From Rhizobium sp. LC145 (GTDB taxonomy: Bacteria; Pseudomonadota; Alphaproteobacteria; Rhizobiales; Rhizobiaceae): a DNA stretch of 64,000 nt. Of this stretch, positions 43,875 through 53,989 are shown piece after piece (position 1 is the first letter of the stretch; the number at the start of each line of letters is the position of its first letter). Under the pieces are notes generated by a model. That model had not been told where the DNA came from and did not search any database. It was given only the letters and a program-made list of their open reading frames with translations. The stretch is taken from assembly GCF_001005825.1 (NCBI RefSeq), contig NZ_LBHV01000002.1, forward strand, positions 726,827 to 790,826, given 5' to 3'. The translations under genes and the position numbers were made by a program.

Positions 43875-45654
43875 GAGCAACCAATCCAACGATCGCGTTG
43901 ATCGCGCTTTCGATATAGGCCGGCGGCTTGAGGCCTACGGATTTCTTCGCCAGGCGGGCGCCGAGCCGCCCCTTGCCAATGTCGGCGATCATGGCAAGCA
44001 ATTGTGGGGCATCGACCGCCGCACCAGCTCGCCAGGCGGCGATGCGTCCCGTTCGCACCGAGCCAAAGTCCTGCTCACCCAGGATATCGAGAAGCGGTTT
44101 CAGCAGGACGGGCGTATTGGCAACAGACACTTCAAAGGTTTGATCGTTGAGAAATATGCCAGATTTTGCTGCGTTCACGCTGAACGCGGCATGGTCCATT
44201 GGCTCCCATGTTGCCAGTTGCGCAGGCGTGAGGAGCGGCAGACCGCGAACCGCGAGTATATCCTGCCAGAGATCCAGAGTCCGCTTCTTTCCCAGAGGAG
44301 GCTTGGTGCCATCGAGAGGATCCCAGTCGGTGATCACGCTATAGGGAAGCTTCAATGCTTCAGCGAGCTTTACATAGGGGCGGAAGTTGACCCCGCCGAC
44401 ATTGCAGACCGTTATCCCAAGCTCATCCAGCGAATGACCGAGTGATGAGGCGAAGATGGGCAGGAGCGCTTCCTCCGCGTCTCCCTCAATGAAAATGGCG
44501 CCTCGGGCGAACAGCAGCTCAGCGCGTGTCGCATTGAGATACGTTTCAAGATCGTCGATCTCGTCCGGCGTTACCGGCAGGTTCGCCAACGAGAATGCCT
44601 GGGTCGCCCCAGCCTGCTTCTTCAACTGGACGATTGAGCGCAACGGGGTGACTGCTGCCAAGGTCGGCGAATGACTGGTGACGATCATCGACTGCGACGC
44701 GTCGACGTTGCCAAGCAGCTTCTTGAAGACGGATCGCTGGAGTTGCGGATGAAGATGCGCCTCTGGCTCCTCGATGCAAAGGAGCGAGAAGTTTCGTTCG
44801 TTCTTCTTCCGGCGCCATGAGAATTCTGCGAGCTTCAAAGCCAACAACGCCACGTTGGCCGAGCCAAGACTGGCATCCCCAATGCCACGCTTTCCATTGT
44901 CGATGAACATCGCAATCGCCCGAAAAAGGCGCAGCGGGTCGTTCGGCGCGAATCTCAGGCGAGCATCGATGTCGTGTGCCTTTCCGGAAAGATGGACGAT
45001 ACCCGCCCGCAATTCATCTTCCAGCGTCTTGATCGTCGGAAACGTTTCGAGCGTCTTGGTCGCCTTGTCGAGTTCGGCAGCCACTGCGTCGATGTCCGCG
45101 CGGCTGATCCCGGAGACGGCATCCTCGAGCAGAGGGCGCAATGGCGAATTGCGCCAGCTGCCCAATTGCCCTTCGGCATCGCGCAAGGCGTCCAATAACT
45201 CGATCGCGATGCGGCGACGCACCCTGCTAGGAAGCGAGCGGGTTTCGTCGCCGCCACCGAAAACGAGAAACTCACAATCGGCACTTGATTGCGGAGCGCC
45301 TGTGATGTCGGACTTCTTGCGGAAGACGTAGCTGAGCTGCGCGACCGTCGGATCGTGAGCGGCGCGAAAATCGGTCAAAAGCGCAGTCAAGGCCATGTCG
45401 GTAGCGAAATCCGAGAGCTCCAAATGGACCTCAATGGGTCCACTGAAATCGGCCGGCCCACCATCCCAGAAGTCGGTCAGCTTCAGTTGTCGGGCCGAGT
45501 CAGGCAGGGTTGGATCGAGTATGAGCTGGATTGCGAACAGCAGATTGCTTTTTCCGACTCTATTCTGCCCAAGCAGCACGACATTGCCAGATAGTGGAAT
45601 ATCGATAGATTGAAAGTTCCTGAAATTTCTTATGCTCAACTTGCTCAGACGCAT
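43867..45654 (-). CDS. OLD-family ATP-dependent endonuclease, GajA-like
   Basis: The protein has 595 residues from ATG 45654, behind a GGGGGG-containing ribosome site; an upstream ATG at 45741 is less likely. The ABC-type ATPase has Walker A GQNRVGKSNLL at 29-38 and Walker B LLCIEEPEAHLHPQLQ with the following SHSPTLAAV. The TOPRIM nuclease has IFIEGDAEEALLP (Glu) and YSVITDWDPLDG (DxD). This is the class 2 OLD architecture of GajA, which nicks DNA when nucleotides are depleted by a replicating phage. The gene is divergent from the AddB/AddA-like pair, with only about 100 bases between the starts. Confidence 0.88.
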   Translation of the reverse strand: MRLSKLSIRNFRNFQSIDIPLSGNVVLLGQNRVGKSNLLFAIQLILDPTLPDSARQLKLTDFWDGGPADFSGPIEVHLELSDFATDMALTALLTDFRAAHDPTVAQLSYVFRKKSDITGAPQSSADCEFLVFGGGDETRSLPSRVRRRIAIELLDALRDAEGQLGSWRNSPLRPLLEDAVSGISRADIDAVAAELDKATKTLETFPTIKTLEDELRAGIVHLSGKAHDIDARLRFAPNDPLRLFRAIAMFIDNGKRGIGDASLGSANVALLALKLAEFSWRRKKNERNFSLLCIEEPEAHLHPQLQRSVFKKLLGNVDASQSMIVTSHSPTLAAVTPLRSIVQLKKQAGATQAFSLANLPVTPDEIDDLETYLNATRAELLFARGAIFIEGDAEEALLPIFASSLGHSLDELGITVCNVGGVNFRPYVKLAEALKLPYSVITDWDPLDGTKPPLGKKRTLDLWQDILAVRGLPLLTPAQLATWEPMDHAAFSVNAAKSGIFLNDQTFEVSVANTPVLLKPLLDILGEQDFGSVRTGRIAAWRAGAAVDAPQLLAMIADIGKGRLGARLAKKSVGLKPPAYIESAINAIVGLVAHV

Positions 45655-45758
45655 TGCATCCCCCCGGGAATCATAAGCTTTTACTACGTAGCATTTGAGT
45701 AGATCGAGAGCCTGGGCAATGATCGAGACTCGGTCGAACAATAGCGTAAAGTAACAAG

Positions 45759-48410
45759 ATGATCACTCGCTCTACCCACATCGTCGACGGTTTGCTAGCT
45801 TTGCGCAGCGCTCGCGCTGCAGCCGCCATGGGCGGTGCCATCGGCCGCGAAATCCTGACGCTTCCCCTTCTCGCCGGCCGCCTTGTCGGCGGGTTCACGA
45901 CACCCGCAGGGACCGATGTACTTTACCCGGCGATCCAGGCAGCACTTGCTGCCGGCGGTTTTCAGGATATTGCCGACACCGCAGGTTTGCCGGGCATGCC
46001 ACGGGCGGTCCTTCAATCGCTCGATTCGGTCTGGCGGACGGACTTGGATTTGGCCTCACTCGCCCACGAGGCGGCGCGATTCCACGACCTTGCCCTGATC
46101 GAGGCGAGAATCCGTGAGAGCATACCGGCTACCCATTTGCTACCGCGCGACCTTCGCGACGCGGCCGTCAAACGTGCCAATCACGCCCGCCGTCTGCTAG
46201 GATCCGTCACGCTTGCCGGAATCGTCGAGGTTGATCCGGTTTGGCGTCCGCTTCTCACTGCGATCGTGCGCGTCACCGACCTGTCCTGGGATATGCCGGA
46301 CGGTGTGGAGCAGCCTTGGTTCGGCGGCGCGATCCGAAAGTGCGCAGCCCCTGGTCCCACACAGATTTCTGCCGAAGCGAGCGCCGATCCGAAGTCCGAG
46401 GTCGTGGAGGCGCTGAGATGGGCTAGGCGACTGCTATCGACGGGCCAGGTCAAGGCAGAAGACATCGCAATCGCCGCGACTTCGACGCAAGACTGGGACG
46501 ACCACTTTCTTGCCTACGCGAGAAGTGCGGCGCTGCCGGTCCATTTTTCTCACGGCGTTCCGGCGCTGAGCACAGCGGACGGCCAGACCTGCGCCGCTCT
46601 CGCCGATATTCTAGTCAAAGGTCTCACCCAGGAACGCGTCTGGCGCCTAATCCGGCGCCTTCCGGCGCGGCCGTTCGCCAGGTCGCTTCCCGAAGATTGG
46701 TTCGCCAGCATTCCGAGAGGCGCAGCGTTACGGACGCTTGATCAATGGCGCGAAGCGCTGACGGCGGCCAGGCCCCGGCGGGCCGCGGCCGAGCTGGCCG
46801 AGCAAACGCTTCTGCCGATCCTCGATCTCCTTGCCCGAGGACCAGAGGCTGGAAGCGAAGCCGGGACGCGGCTTTTGAGCGGAGCCAGCCTGACGATGTG
46901 GGAAGAGGCACTGCGAAGCGCCCCGCCGCACGCAATTGCGCTATCGCTCCAAGCACTACGCGTCGCGGATCAACGCGAACCGGCCAATAGCGTTGTCTGG
47001 TGTCCGGCATCGCAGTTGGTGTCGTGTCCGCGACCGTTCACACGTCTCCTTGGCTTCACCAGCCGATCCTGGCCACGTTCGGACCATGACGATCCCCTAA
47101 TCCCACATCATATGCTTGAGCGCCGCAAGCTGCATCCGGTGAGCACCGCCGAGCGAGACCGCCTTCATTTCGAGATCATAAGGGCACAATCGCGCGAGCA
47201 ACTTGTCTTGTCGCGCGCTCAGCGAAACGCCAGAGGCGGCCAGCTATCACCAAGCACCTTGTGGCCGGGCGACTTGGTCGTTCACAAACGCGACCGTGTG
47301 CCAGAACACGCCTTCAGCGAAGCCGACAGATTGCTGGCGCGCGCCCGCGACGCCGGGCAGCTCGCCCATGTGCGCCAGGCTCAGCTCTGCTGGCGAAACT
47401 GGCAGTGGCGCGCGGATCTCACCGCACATGACGGATTGTCGAACGCCAATCACCCAGCGATCGAGGCGGCCCTGATGCGGGTCCAGTCGACGACCTCCTT
47501 GCAGCGTTTGTTGCGTGACCCACTGGGATTTGTTTGGCGATATGCGTTGGGCTGGCGCTCGGCTCGACAAGAGTCCGACCCGTTGGAGCTTGATCCAACG
47601 TCGTTCGGCGAGCTCGTGCACGAGTTGATCAGCGGTGCGATCTCAGCGCTCGAGCCCACGCCGGGTTTCGCGCGCGCAAGCGCCGATGAAATCGACGCAG
47701 CAATCGAAGGCTCTTCAGCGGCTATCCTCGCCGCATGGCCGTTGCAACGATCCGTTCCGCCGTCGATCCTCTGGCGCCATACGGTAACAGAAGCGGCCCG
47801 CAGGACGGCGAAAGGCCTTGCTTCCGACGATCCGGTGCGATCCGACACGCGAAGCTGGACCGAGGTGCCATTCGGCCAAATCGATCCGGTAGCCGAACAA
47901 GTGCCATGGGAGGCAACCTTGGCGGTTCCGATTGAGCCGACGGGCTTGGTCTTCGGCGGCCGGATGGACCGCCTGGATATTCGCGCGACCGGCGACGCCG
48001 CGCGGATCACGGACTACAAAAGTATCAAGCCGCCTCCAAGAGCCCAACGGATCACGCTTGGACAAGGGCGCGAGTTGCAGCGCGTGCTCTACGCAATTGC
48101 AGTGCGGACCTTGTTGCCCGAGGTCAGAACAGTGGTCGCGCGTCTGATTTATCTGGCGGATGACCCGGCAACCTTCGAGCTCAAGGGGGACGAACTCGAC
48201 GATGCGGTCACCCACGCCACCGGCTACCTATCGGCGGCGACGGCAATTTTGCGCAGCGGCCGGATTGCGCCCCGTTGGGAGAAAGACGCGTTCTATGACG
48301 ACATGCGTCTTGCACTTCCAGCGGACCGCGAAACTTATCTTCGTCGCAAAGCCTCTGAATTCCGCGCAGCCAACCAGCAGCTCAATAAGCTCTGGAGCGC
48401 CTCCACATGA
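45759..48410 (+). CDS. AddB/RexB-like PD-(D/E)XK nuclease protein
   Basis: The protein has 883 residues. The C-terminal nuclease has LVFGGRMDRLDIRATG, then ARITDYKSIK and the helix GRELQRVLYAIAVRTLL, the D...DYK...QxxxY pattern of RecB-type PD-(D/E)XK enzymes. The middle part looks like an inactivated helicase (CPASQLVSCPRPFTRLLGFT, TAERDRLHFEIIRAQSREQL). No Walker A lysine and no iron-sulphur cysteine set are visible, unlike canonical AddB. It overlaps the helicase gene by 4 bases. It is likely the nuclease/inspection half of a two-subunit end-resection machine dedicated to defence. Confidence 0.8.
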   Translation: MITRSTHIVDGLLALRSARAAAAMGGAIGREILTLPLLAGRLVGGFTTPAGTDVLYPAIQAALAAGGFQDIADTAGLPGMPRAVLQSLDSVWRTDLDLASLAHEAARFHDLALIEARIRESIPATHLLPRDLRDAAVKRANHARRLLGSVTLAGIVEVDPVWRPLLTAIVRVTDLSWDMPDGVEQPWFGGAIRKCAAPGPTQISAEASADPKSEVVEALRWARRLLSTGQVKAEDIAIAATSTQDWDDHFLAYARSAALPVHFSHGVPALSTADGQTCAALADILVKGLTQERVWRLIRRLPARPFARSLPEDWFASIPRGAALRTLDQWREALTAARPRRAAAELAEQTLLPILDLLARGPEAGSEAGTRLLSGASLTMWEEALRSAPPHAIALSLQALRVADQREPANSVVWCPASQLVSCPRPFTRLLGFTSRSWPRSDHDDPLIPHHMLERRKLHPVSTAERDRLHFEIIRAQSREQLVLSRAQRNARGGQLSPSTLWPGDLVVHKRDRVPEHAFSEADRLLARARDAGQLAHVRQAQLCWRNWQWRADLTAHDGLSNANHPAIEAALMRVQSTTSLQRLLRDPLGFVWRYALGWRSARQESDPLELDPTSFGELVHELISGAISALEPTPGFARASADEIDAAIEGSSAAILAAWPLQRSVPPSILWRHTVTEAARRTAKGLASDDPVRSDTRSWTEVPFGQIDPVAEQVPWEATLAVPIEPTGLVFGGRMDRLDIRATGDAARITDYKSIKPPPRAQRITLGQGRELQRVLYAIAVRTLLPEVRTVVARLIYLADDPATFELKGDELDDAVTHATGYLSAATAILRSGRIAPRWEKDAFYDDMRLALPADRETYLRRKASEFRAANQQLNKLWSAST

Positions 48411-51400
48411 CGCTCGTCGATCAGGATAACCGTTGCCGGGCAATGGCAGACTTCTCGTCGATCCTGCTGGTGGAGGCGGCTGCAGGGACCGGGAAGACGT
48501 CGCTCATGGCCGGGCGCGTGGCAATGATGCTCGCCGCAGGTCATCGCCCCGGTGAAATCGCCGCGATCACCTTTACCGAATTAGCGGCAAGCCAACTTGC
48601 CGCGCGAATCAAGGAGACCGTCGAACTCCTGCTGGCGGGCAAGATTCCAGCTTTCCTGAAGGCGGTCATTCCGAACGGGCTCTCCGAGCAGCAGCGAAGC
48701 GCCCTTGTCGCCGCATCCACGCAACTCGACGAGTTGACTGCGACAACCATCCACGGCTTTTGTCAGGCGATCATTCGCAGCCATGGCGTCCAGGCCGGCC
48801 TTGATCCTGGCGCTCGCATCGCTGACGCGACCGTCGCTGATAATTTGTTCATGGCGGAATTATCAGCGTGGTTCTCACGCCGGCTCGCGATTGACGCCTC
48901 AGAGGACGATCCGATCGTCGTCTTGGCAGAGCAAATCCCGCTGCAAGTGGTCGACCTCGTCCGCGAACTTGCACTCCTCCGGCGCAAGCACGCCGATGCT
49001 CAGCCGATCGTTCCGCCCCGAGGCTTGAGACCTGACATCGACTTCGTCCAGGCGGTCGACGACTTCGAACGATGGAGAGCAAGCGTCGAGGAGGAGGTAT
49101 GGGAGCGAGAAATCGCACAGGAGCTCCGAAGGCTTGCGACGCGCTACCAGGGCTGCTTCACCGGCGATCCGGATTTCCGCTCGCTGTGGCAGCTTTGCGA
49201 CCCAGGATCGGGCCGGTTGTTTGGACGGAAGGGATTGCAGCTCAAGACCTATGACGAGGCCGCCCGTGGTTTTGGCGCTCACACCAATGACATTGGCAAC
49301 GATGCTGGGCGGGCGCTGTACGAGGCGGTCAACGATGCATGGGGCCAGCTCATTGGCAACATCGCGAGCACGCTCGTCTGTTCGCTATCAGGCTCGCTTG
49401 ACCAACTCCTGGAGAGCTATCGCGCCCGGAAACGCGCGGCGGCAATTTTGGATTTCGACGATCTGATAATTCACGTGCAGTCTCTCATGCGCTCACACGA
49501 AGAGGTTCGGCAGGCAGTTGGGCGGCGCTATCGGTATGTTCTGGTCGACGAATTTCAGGACACAGACCGCATTCAAATTGAAATTTTGTTCTCAATCGCT
49601 GCGACCGCCGAACGCCCAACGCATTGGGAGGCCGCGCGGCTGCGTGGCGGAGCACTTTTCCTTGTCGGCGATCCGAAGCAGGCGATCTATCGCTTCCGGG
49701 GTGCCGATATCGAAGCCTACGAGCTTTGCCGCAGGCTGATCCAAGGCCAGGACGGCGGAGCTATCATCGAGGTCACGGCCAATTTTCGATCGCTTAGCCC
49801 GATCATCCACCACGTCAATGCAAGTTTCGAACCGGTTTTTGCGAAGCCTTCGCAGCCCCGATATGTCGCTCTTGCTCCAACACTGTCCGACGTGTCGCAA
49901 ACCCTCCCCTGCGTGGCACGTTCCACGATCGAGATCGCGACCGACGAGCGCATTTACGCAGAGACGTTCCGGGACGCCGAAGCCGAAAGAGTCGCGGATA
50001 TCTGCGCAGGATTGGTCGGAAACCTGCCAATTCTGCGGGCCGACAACACGCGCACGCCCCTGCGGGCCGGTGACATCGCGCTGCTATCGCCGGGTCACAC
50101 AGAACTCTGGCGCTATGAACGGGCGCTCGAACAGCGAGGCCTCGCGGTGTCGTCGCAAGCTGGCCAGACCTTGATGCGACGGCAGGAAACACAGGACGTC
50201 CTGGCGCTTGTAAGGGTGCTGGCGGACTCGTCGGATACATTCGCCTTCGGCGCATTCATGCGCGGTCCATTGGTTGGGTTCAGCGAACAGGAGCTGCTCG
50301 ACATAACCGCCGCCCTATCCGCCGATGGGACGGGGCAAACCTTCTTTACGGTGCGCACAGACCCCGACTTGGTGCAGCATCCGCTGGCCAAGGACATTCT
50401 CATTCTGCTGCAGAGCCTGCGGCGCAAGGCGTCCGTCACCACCCCGAGCCTCATTCTCGCCGAGGCCCTCGAGCGTTTAAACGCCCGCGTCATCATCGCG
50501 GCGCGCCATGGTAACCGGAACGCGCGGGCACTCGCCAACCTCGATGCGCTAATCGAGAGAGCGCGCAGCTACGGAGTTGCCGGCCTGCGCGCTTTCGTCC
50601 GCGATCTCCACTCTGACTGGGAGCGCAAGGCGAGAGCACCGGAGGGTCGCATCGACGCCGCTGAGCATGCGGTCGAGATTGTCACGATCCACAGTGCGAA
50701 AGGGTTGGAATGGCCGGTGGTCATTCCGATCAACTCGACGACAGAGCTCTATCGGCCGGACCAGTTCGTTCACAGGCAATCTGACAACAGCCTGCATTGG
50801 ATGATCGGTGGCGTCGCGCCCCCGGAGCTGGCTGCGGCGCGCGCGGCGGAAAGCCTCGAAGATGCCAATCAGCGGGAGAGAATTTGGTATGTGGCGTGCA
50901 CACGGGCGCGAAACCTTCTGATACTTCCTCATATCCCCCAAGCGTCAAAGGATTCGTGGTTCAGCTCCGTCGATCTTCGTCAGCTTGAAGTCCCGGAGCT
51001 GGATCTTTCTTCATTCACGCCACTGACAAACCGTTCGGGCGCCTCTCAACCGAATGAACAATCGGCTCAAATTTTTGCGACGGAACAGCGTTTTGTCGAG
51101 GACAGCGCGCCGCCTCTGGTATGGCGTCGGCCGAGCGAGCATGACGGTGATCGTCTTGGCGATGCTCTCGACGGGGTGATCACCTTAGACAGCCAGGCCG
51201 AGCGTCTCGAAATTGCAGGCGCCGGCGCTCGGCGCGGGGTGATCTTGCATAAACTTATGGAGGAGCTCCTAACCGGCGAACTCGCGAATGAACTGGCGGC
51301 GAGCGTCTCACGCGCCCGCTTCCTACTCGATCAGCTAACGCCTGGCACCGAAGATGATCGGGCGCGACCCGATCCCAATGAAATGGCGGCGGCGGCCCTT

Positions 51401-51739
51401 CGTACGCTTGCCTTGCCTGAAATTGCTGAGCTGCGGCCTCGTCTAGTGCCTGAAATGCCAGTCTGGGCGTCGGACGAGAACGTTCTTGTCGCCGGTCGTG
51501 CAGATGCTTTGGCCATCAGCGACCAGGGTATCGACACCGCATTTGATTGGAAGTCGGATGTCAATCCCACGCTCGCCGTTCGCAAAGCACACGCGCAACA
51601 ATTGCGTGACTATCTCTCGGCGACCCATGCCGCTCGGGGAGCTGTTGTCTATCTCACCAGCGGCGAGATTGTCTGGGTCGAAGCTGAAAATGGCGAGCAC
51701 GTATCGCGAGAGCCGGTCGCCGACCGTGACGCGCCTTGA
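48407..51739 (+). CDS. AddA/RecB-like helicase-nuclease
   Basis: The protein has 1110 residues. Walker A is LLVEAAAGTGKTSLM near residue 27; other SF1A motifs are VLVDEFQDTDRIQIEILFS, LVGDPKQAIYRFRGADIEAY, EIVTIHSAKGLEWPVV and RIWYVACTRARNLLI. The C-terminal RecB-like nuclease has LVAGRADALAIS, TAFDWKSDV and AHAQQLRDYLSAT. The protein is about the size of AddA. With the upstream AddB-like protein it should unwind and degrade DNA ends. Housekeeping AddAB genes would be elsewhere on the chromosome, so this pair is probably specialised. It converges with the Mrr-like gene. Confidence 0.85.
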   Translation: MTLVDQDNRCRAMADFSSILLVEAAAGTGKTSLMAGRVAMMLAAGHRPGEIAAITFTELAASQLAARIKETVELLLAGKIPAFLKAVIPNGLSEQQRSALVAASTQLDELTATTIHGFCQAIIRSHGVQAGLDPGARIADATVADNLFMAELSAWFSRRLAIDASEDDPIVVLAEQIPLQVVDLVRELALLRRKHADAQPIVPPRGLRPDIDFVQAVDDFERWRASVEEEVWEREIAQELRRLATRYQGCFTGDPDFRSLWQLCDPGSGRLFGRKGLQLKTYDEAARGFGAHTNDIGNDAGRALYEAVNDAWGQLIGNIASTLVCSLSGSLDQLLESYRARKRAAAILDFDDLIIHVQSLMRSHEEVRQAVGRRYRYVLVDEFQDTDRIQIEILFSIAATAERPTHWEAARLRGGALFLVGDPKQAIYRFRGADIEAYELCRRLIQGQDGGAIIEVTANFRSLSPIIHHVNASFEPVFAKPSQPRYVALAPTLSDVSQTLPCVARSTIEIATDERIYAETFRDAEAERVADICAGLVGNLPILRADNTRTPLRAGDIALLSPGHTELWRYERALEQRGLAVSSQAGQTLMRRQETQDVLALVRVLADSSDTFAFGAFMRGPLVGFSEQELLDITAALSADGTGQTFFTVRTDPDLVQHPLAKDILILLQSLRRKASVTTPSLILAEALERLNARVIIAARHGNRNARALANLDALIERARSYGVAGLRAFVRDLHSDWERKARAPEGRIDAAEHAVEIVTIHSAKGLEWPVVIPINSTTELYRPDQFVHRQSDNSLHWMIGGVAPPELAAARAAESLEDANQRERIWYVACTRARNLLILPHIPQASKDSWFSSVDLRQLEVPELDLSSFTPLTNRSGASQPNEQSAQIFATEQRFVEDSAPPLVWRRPSEHDGDRLGDALDGVITLDSQAERLEIAGAGARRGVILHKLMEELLTGELANELAASVSRARFLLDQLTPGTEDDRARPDPNEMAAAALRTLALPEIAELRPRLVPEMPVWASDENVLVAGRADALAISDQGIDTAFDWKSDVNPTLAVRKAHAQQLRDYLSATHAARGAVVYLTSGEIVWVEAENGEHVSREPVADRDAP

Positions 51740-51999
51740 AGCCGGCGCGCGCTGGAAGTCACCAAGAAGCTTGCGGTCCGCTTGTTGGCGGTGCACGGCC
51801 GTTTCCAGCGTGACGTCCGAATTCGCGAAGCGGCATTTCCGCGTCTTAATTGCCGCGGCGACAAGTCTACGACGGCAGCACCACTCCCGGATCGGCACGA
51901 GCTGCCGCCCAGACGGCTTCTCAACCACAGCGGTCGGGCGGCTTTCAGACGCCCGCAGCGTGTAGTCCCAATTCGGGCGAGTTAGCGCCCAAAGGCCGA

Positions 52000-53211
52000 T
52001 CAGTGTCCGCGTAAACCGAACTCCGCGATAATAGCAGGCCGAGCGGCCAAGAGGCGTTCGAGATGGCTCTCGGGCCACATCTCAATGCGCGGCGACGCGC
52101 CATTTGCATTGTGCTGCTCGATCCAAGTCACGGCATCAGCGGTGAAGCGCCCGCTGGTTGCTATGATCAGCACATCGACCCTAGGATTGGGCCAAAGCGA
52201 CATTTGATCCTTCGTCGACGAGACCTCAGAGAGGCTCACGCTACGGCTCGTCCAATGCTTACACTGTATTACAACACGAAGGCGCAACGTGCCCGACAGC
52301 TCGTCCTGAATCACGCGCATCACAGATAGATCTCGACCTCTGTCAGGCGCTCTCGTCTGCATCAGCCACTCTGGATTCTCGTAGCCCAGGGTGTCGCTGA
52401 TGAGCGTGAAAATCAGACGTTCAAAAGTCTGGTCATCGATCTTAGACCAGCTCAATGCCGTCGTGATTGGGCCAGTGGGCCGCGTGGCGACCAAGGCCGA
52501 CAAGTCCTCGACCTGGACAGGGACCGCCTCGTTGACGCCGTACAAACCCTTACGCAGGCTGTCCTTTACGTCAGGCCAGTCCATCGCTTCGATATCGTGG
52601 AGGTCGCCGACGCATCCAAAATGAATGTGCCGCATCATGTCGGACCACCGCGCCGGCTTCTTCACGCTCGAACCAAGCAGCACCTCAATCTGCTTCATGT
52701 GCTCACGCATGTCGCTCCATACTTCTTTGTCGATCTGCTGCCGGCGTTCTGCGTCCACGCCTACGACCGCGCGAACCCCTCGAAGGTCCGCATCGATCTG
52801 ATCAATCAAACCGATGAGCGCGTCACGGATAAGTGCCCTTCGCATATTGTTGAACCGGAAGCGGTACTCCTGCAGTTCACGCCCTGGCTCCTCGATCCAG
52901 CGTTCGACGGATACATGCGCGCTTGGCTCATCGAGCTCCATCGCATCCAGCCGGCTTTGCGCGAGCCCGTCGAGATCGGGAGGTGTCGCCGTCGGCTTCC
53001 ATCCCCCGATTTTCGGAAGGCTTGCGACGAGAACATCGAAAGAGCGCGCCCGATCCTCGTATTCGACATTCCCACCGAAAGCGATTCCAGTCGGGATCAG
53101 CGCTGCCATCTCGTCCCAGAGCCGTTCCAGCTTGATGAGATTGGCTTCCGTCGCCTCGAACTGCTCGAGAGCCGCCATGATAGCACTACCTGTTGCATCC
53201 GACCTAAGCAT
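52000..53211 (-). CDS. Mrr-like restriction endonuclease domain protein
   Basis: The protein has 403 residues from ATG 53211, with GGAG 6 bases upstream; the frame is open to 53247. The N-terminal 250 residues are helical with no clear family. The C-terminus is an Mrr-type PD-(D/E)XK domain: TFERLIFTLISDTLGYENPE, RAPDRGRDLSV with the catalytic Asp, then RLRVVIQCKHW with the Q/E-x-K pair. Mrr-like enzymes cut modified or foreign DNA. The gene is last in a minus-strand run beginning at 55188. Confidence 0.82.
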   Translation of the reverse strand: MLRSDATGSAIMAALEQFEATEANLIKLERLWDEMAALIPTGIAFGGNVEYEDRARSFDVLVASLPKIGGWKPTATPPDLDGLAQSRLDAMELDEPSAHVSVERWIEEPGRELQEYRFRFNNMRRALIRDALIGLIDQIDADLRGVRAVVGVDAERRQQIDKEVWSDMREHMKQIEVLLGSSVKKPARWSDMMRHIHFGCVGDLHDIEAMDWPDVKDSLRKGLYGVNEAVPVQVEDLSALVATRPTGPITTALSWSKIDDQTFERLIFTLISDTLGYENPEWLMQTRAPDRGRDLSVMRVIQDELSGTLRLRVVIQCKHWTSRSVSLSEVSSTKDQMSLWPNPRVDVLIIATSGRFTADAVTWIEQHNANGASPRIEMWPESHLERLLAARPAIIAEFGLRGH

Positions 53212-53260
53212 GCGTCTCCACTCCGCCTCGCCATGGAGGCAACACAATGAAACCGAGTCT

Positions 53261-53977
53261 TTACTGAAACCCCTCTCTCAATTTTGCCTTTCCTGCCTCC
53301 AGAAAGCGCGACAACATCGCTTCCATCGCCTCGGCGAGATTGTCGGGCTTTTCCGCCCGCAGCTTTTCCGATTCCTCCACAAGGCTAGAAAGCACGTCCC
53401 GGAGAACTTCCGGCGACGCCGTCAATGTCCTCAATGTCTTCAATCCATTCTGCGCATAACCAAGAAACTCGGCGTTTCTCTCGGTGATCTCTTCAAGCAT
53501 TTCGCTGGTAATGCGTTCATTTGGCGCAACGAACTCGCCGCCAACCCAGTCCACATAGAACGACGCGTTCTTGTTTTGATTTGACTCGCGATGAAATTCG
53601 TCTTGAGCCTTCCTGAACGCTTCCATCGCGGCGTCCCAGTCGCCACGCGCTCGCGCCTCCCGCTCGTCCTCGGATGGTTCGAGCATGTAAGCATTGGATT
53701 TGTTTTTCGACGAATGCCGCGCAAACGCGGCCAAGACCTTCTTCTGATCAACCTCAAGGCCGAGGACAAGGCTAACACCCCACGCTCCAAGATTGTTCAC
53801 CTTCGAACACTCCTCGAGCGAAATCTGGTGCAGGCAAAGGGCGCGGGCCACCGCACCGGCCTTTGCCAGCAGCTCCGCCTCAAAGAAGAGCTGCTCCGCA
53901 TTGGCGAACATCTTCTCTGCGCCCTGGAGCAGAGCGTCCAATGACGCTTCATTCTCACTCGCCTTGCTATCCGCCAT
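53261..53977 (-). CDS. AbiV-family HEPN protein (abortive infection)
   Basis: The protein has 238 residues. The N-terminal helix pair reads EAELLAKAGAVARALCLHQI followed by SLEECSKVNNLGAW, the A-x-x-L-x-x-x-S-x-E-E-x-x-K signature of AbiV proteins, with the R-H segment FARHSSKNKS as possible RNase site. AbiV blocks phage translation in Lactococcus. GAGGGG stands about 8 bases before ATG 53977. It is 12 bases downstream of the preceding gene in the same operon. Confidence 0.72.
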   Translation of the reverse strand: MADSKASENEASLDALLQGAEKMFANAEQLFFEAELLAKAGAVARALCLHQISLEECSKVNNLGAWGVSLVLGLEVDQKKVLAAFARHSSKNKSNAYMLEPSEDEREARARGDWDAAMEAFRKAQDEFHRESNQNKNASFYVDWVGGEFVAPNERITSEMLEEITERNAEFLGYAQNGLKTLRTLTASPEVLRDVLSSLVEESEKLRAEKPDNLAEAMEAMLSRFLEAGKAKLREGFQ

Positions 53978-53989
53978 GCATGCTGCCCC

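Noticed and set aside
45759..51739. The AddB/AddA-like pair as the housekeeping AddAB
   Set aside because: The AddB-like protein lacks a Walker A and an iron-sulphur cysteine set, and the genes sit in a defence island divergent from an OLD/UvrD pair.
51443..52078. A 211-codon minus-strand frame at the end of the AddA-like gene
   Set aside because: It is antisense to the nuclease domain of the helicase-nuclease and has no motif.
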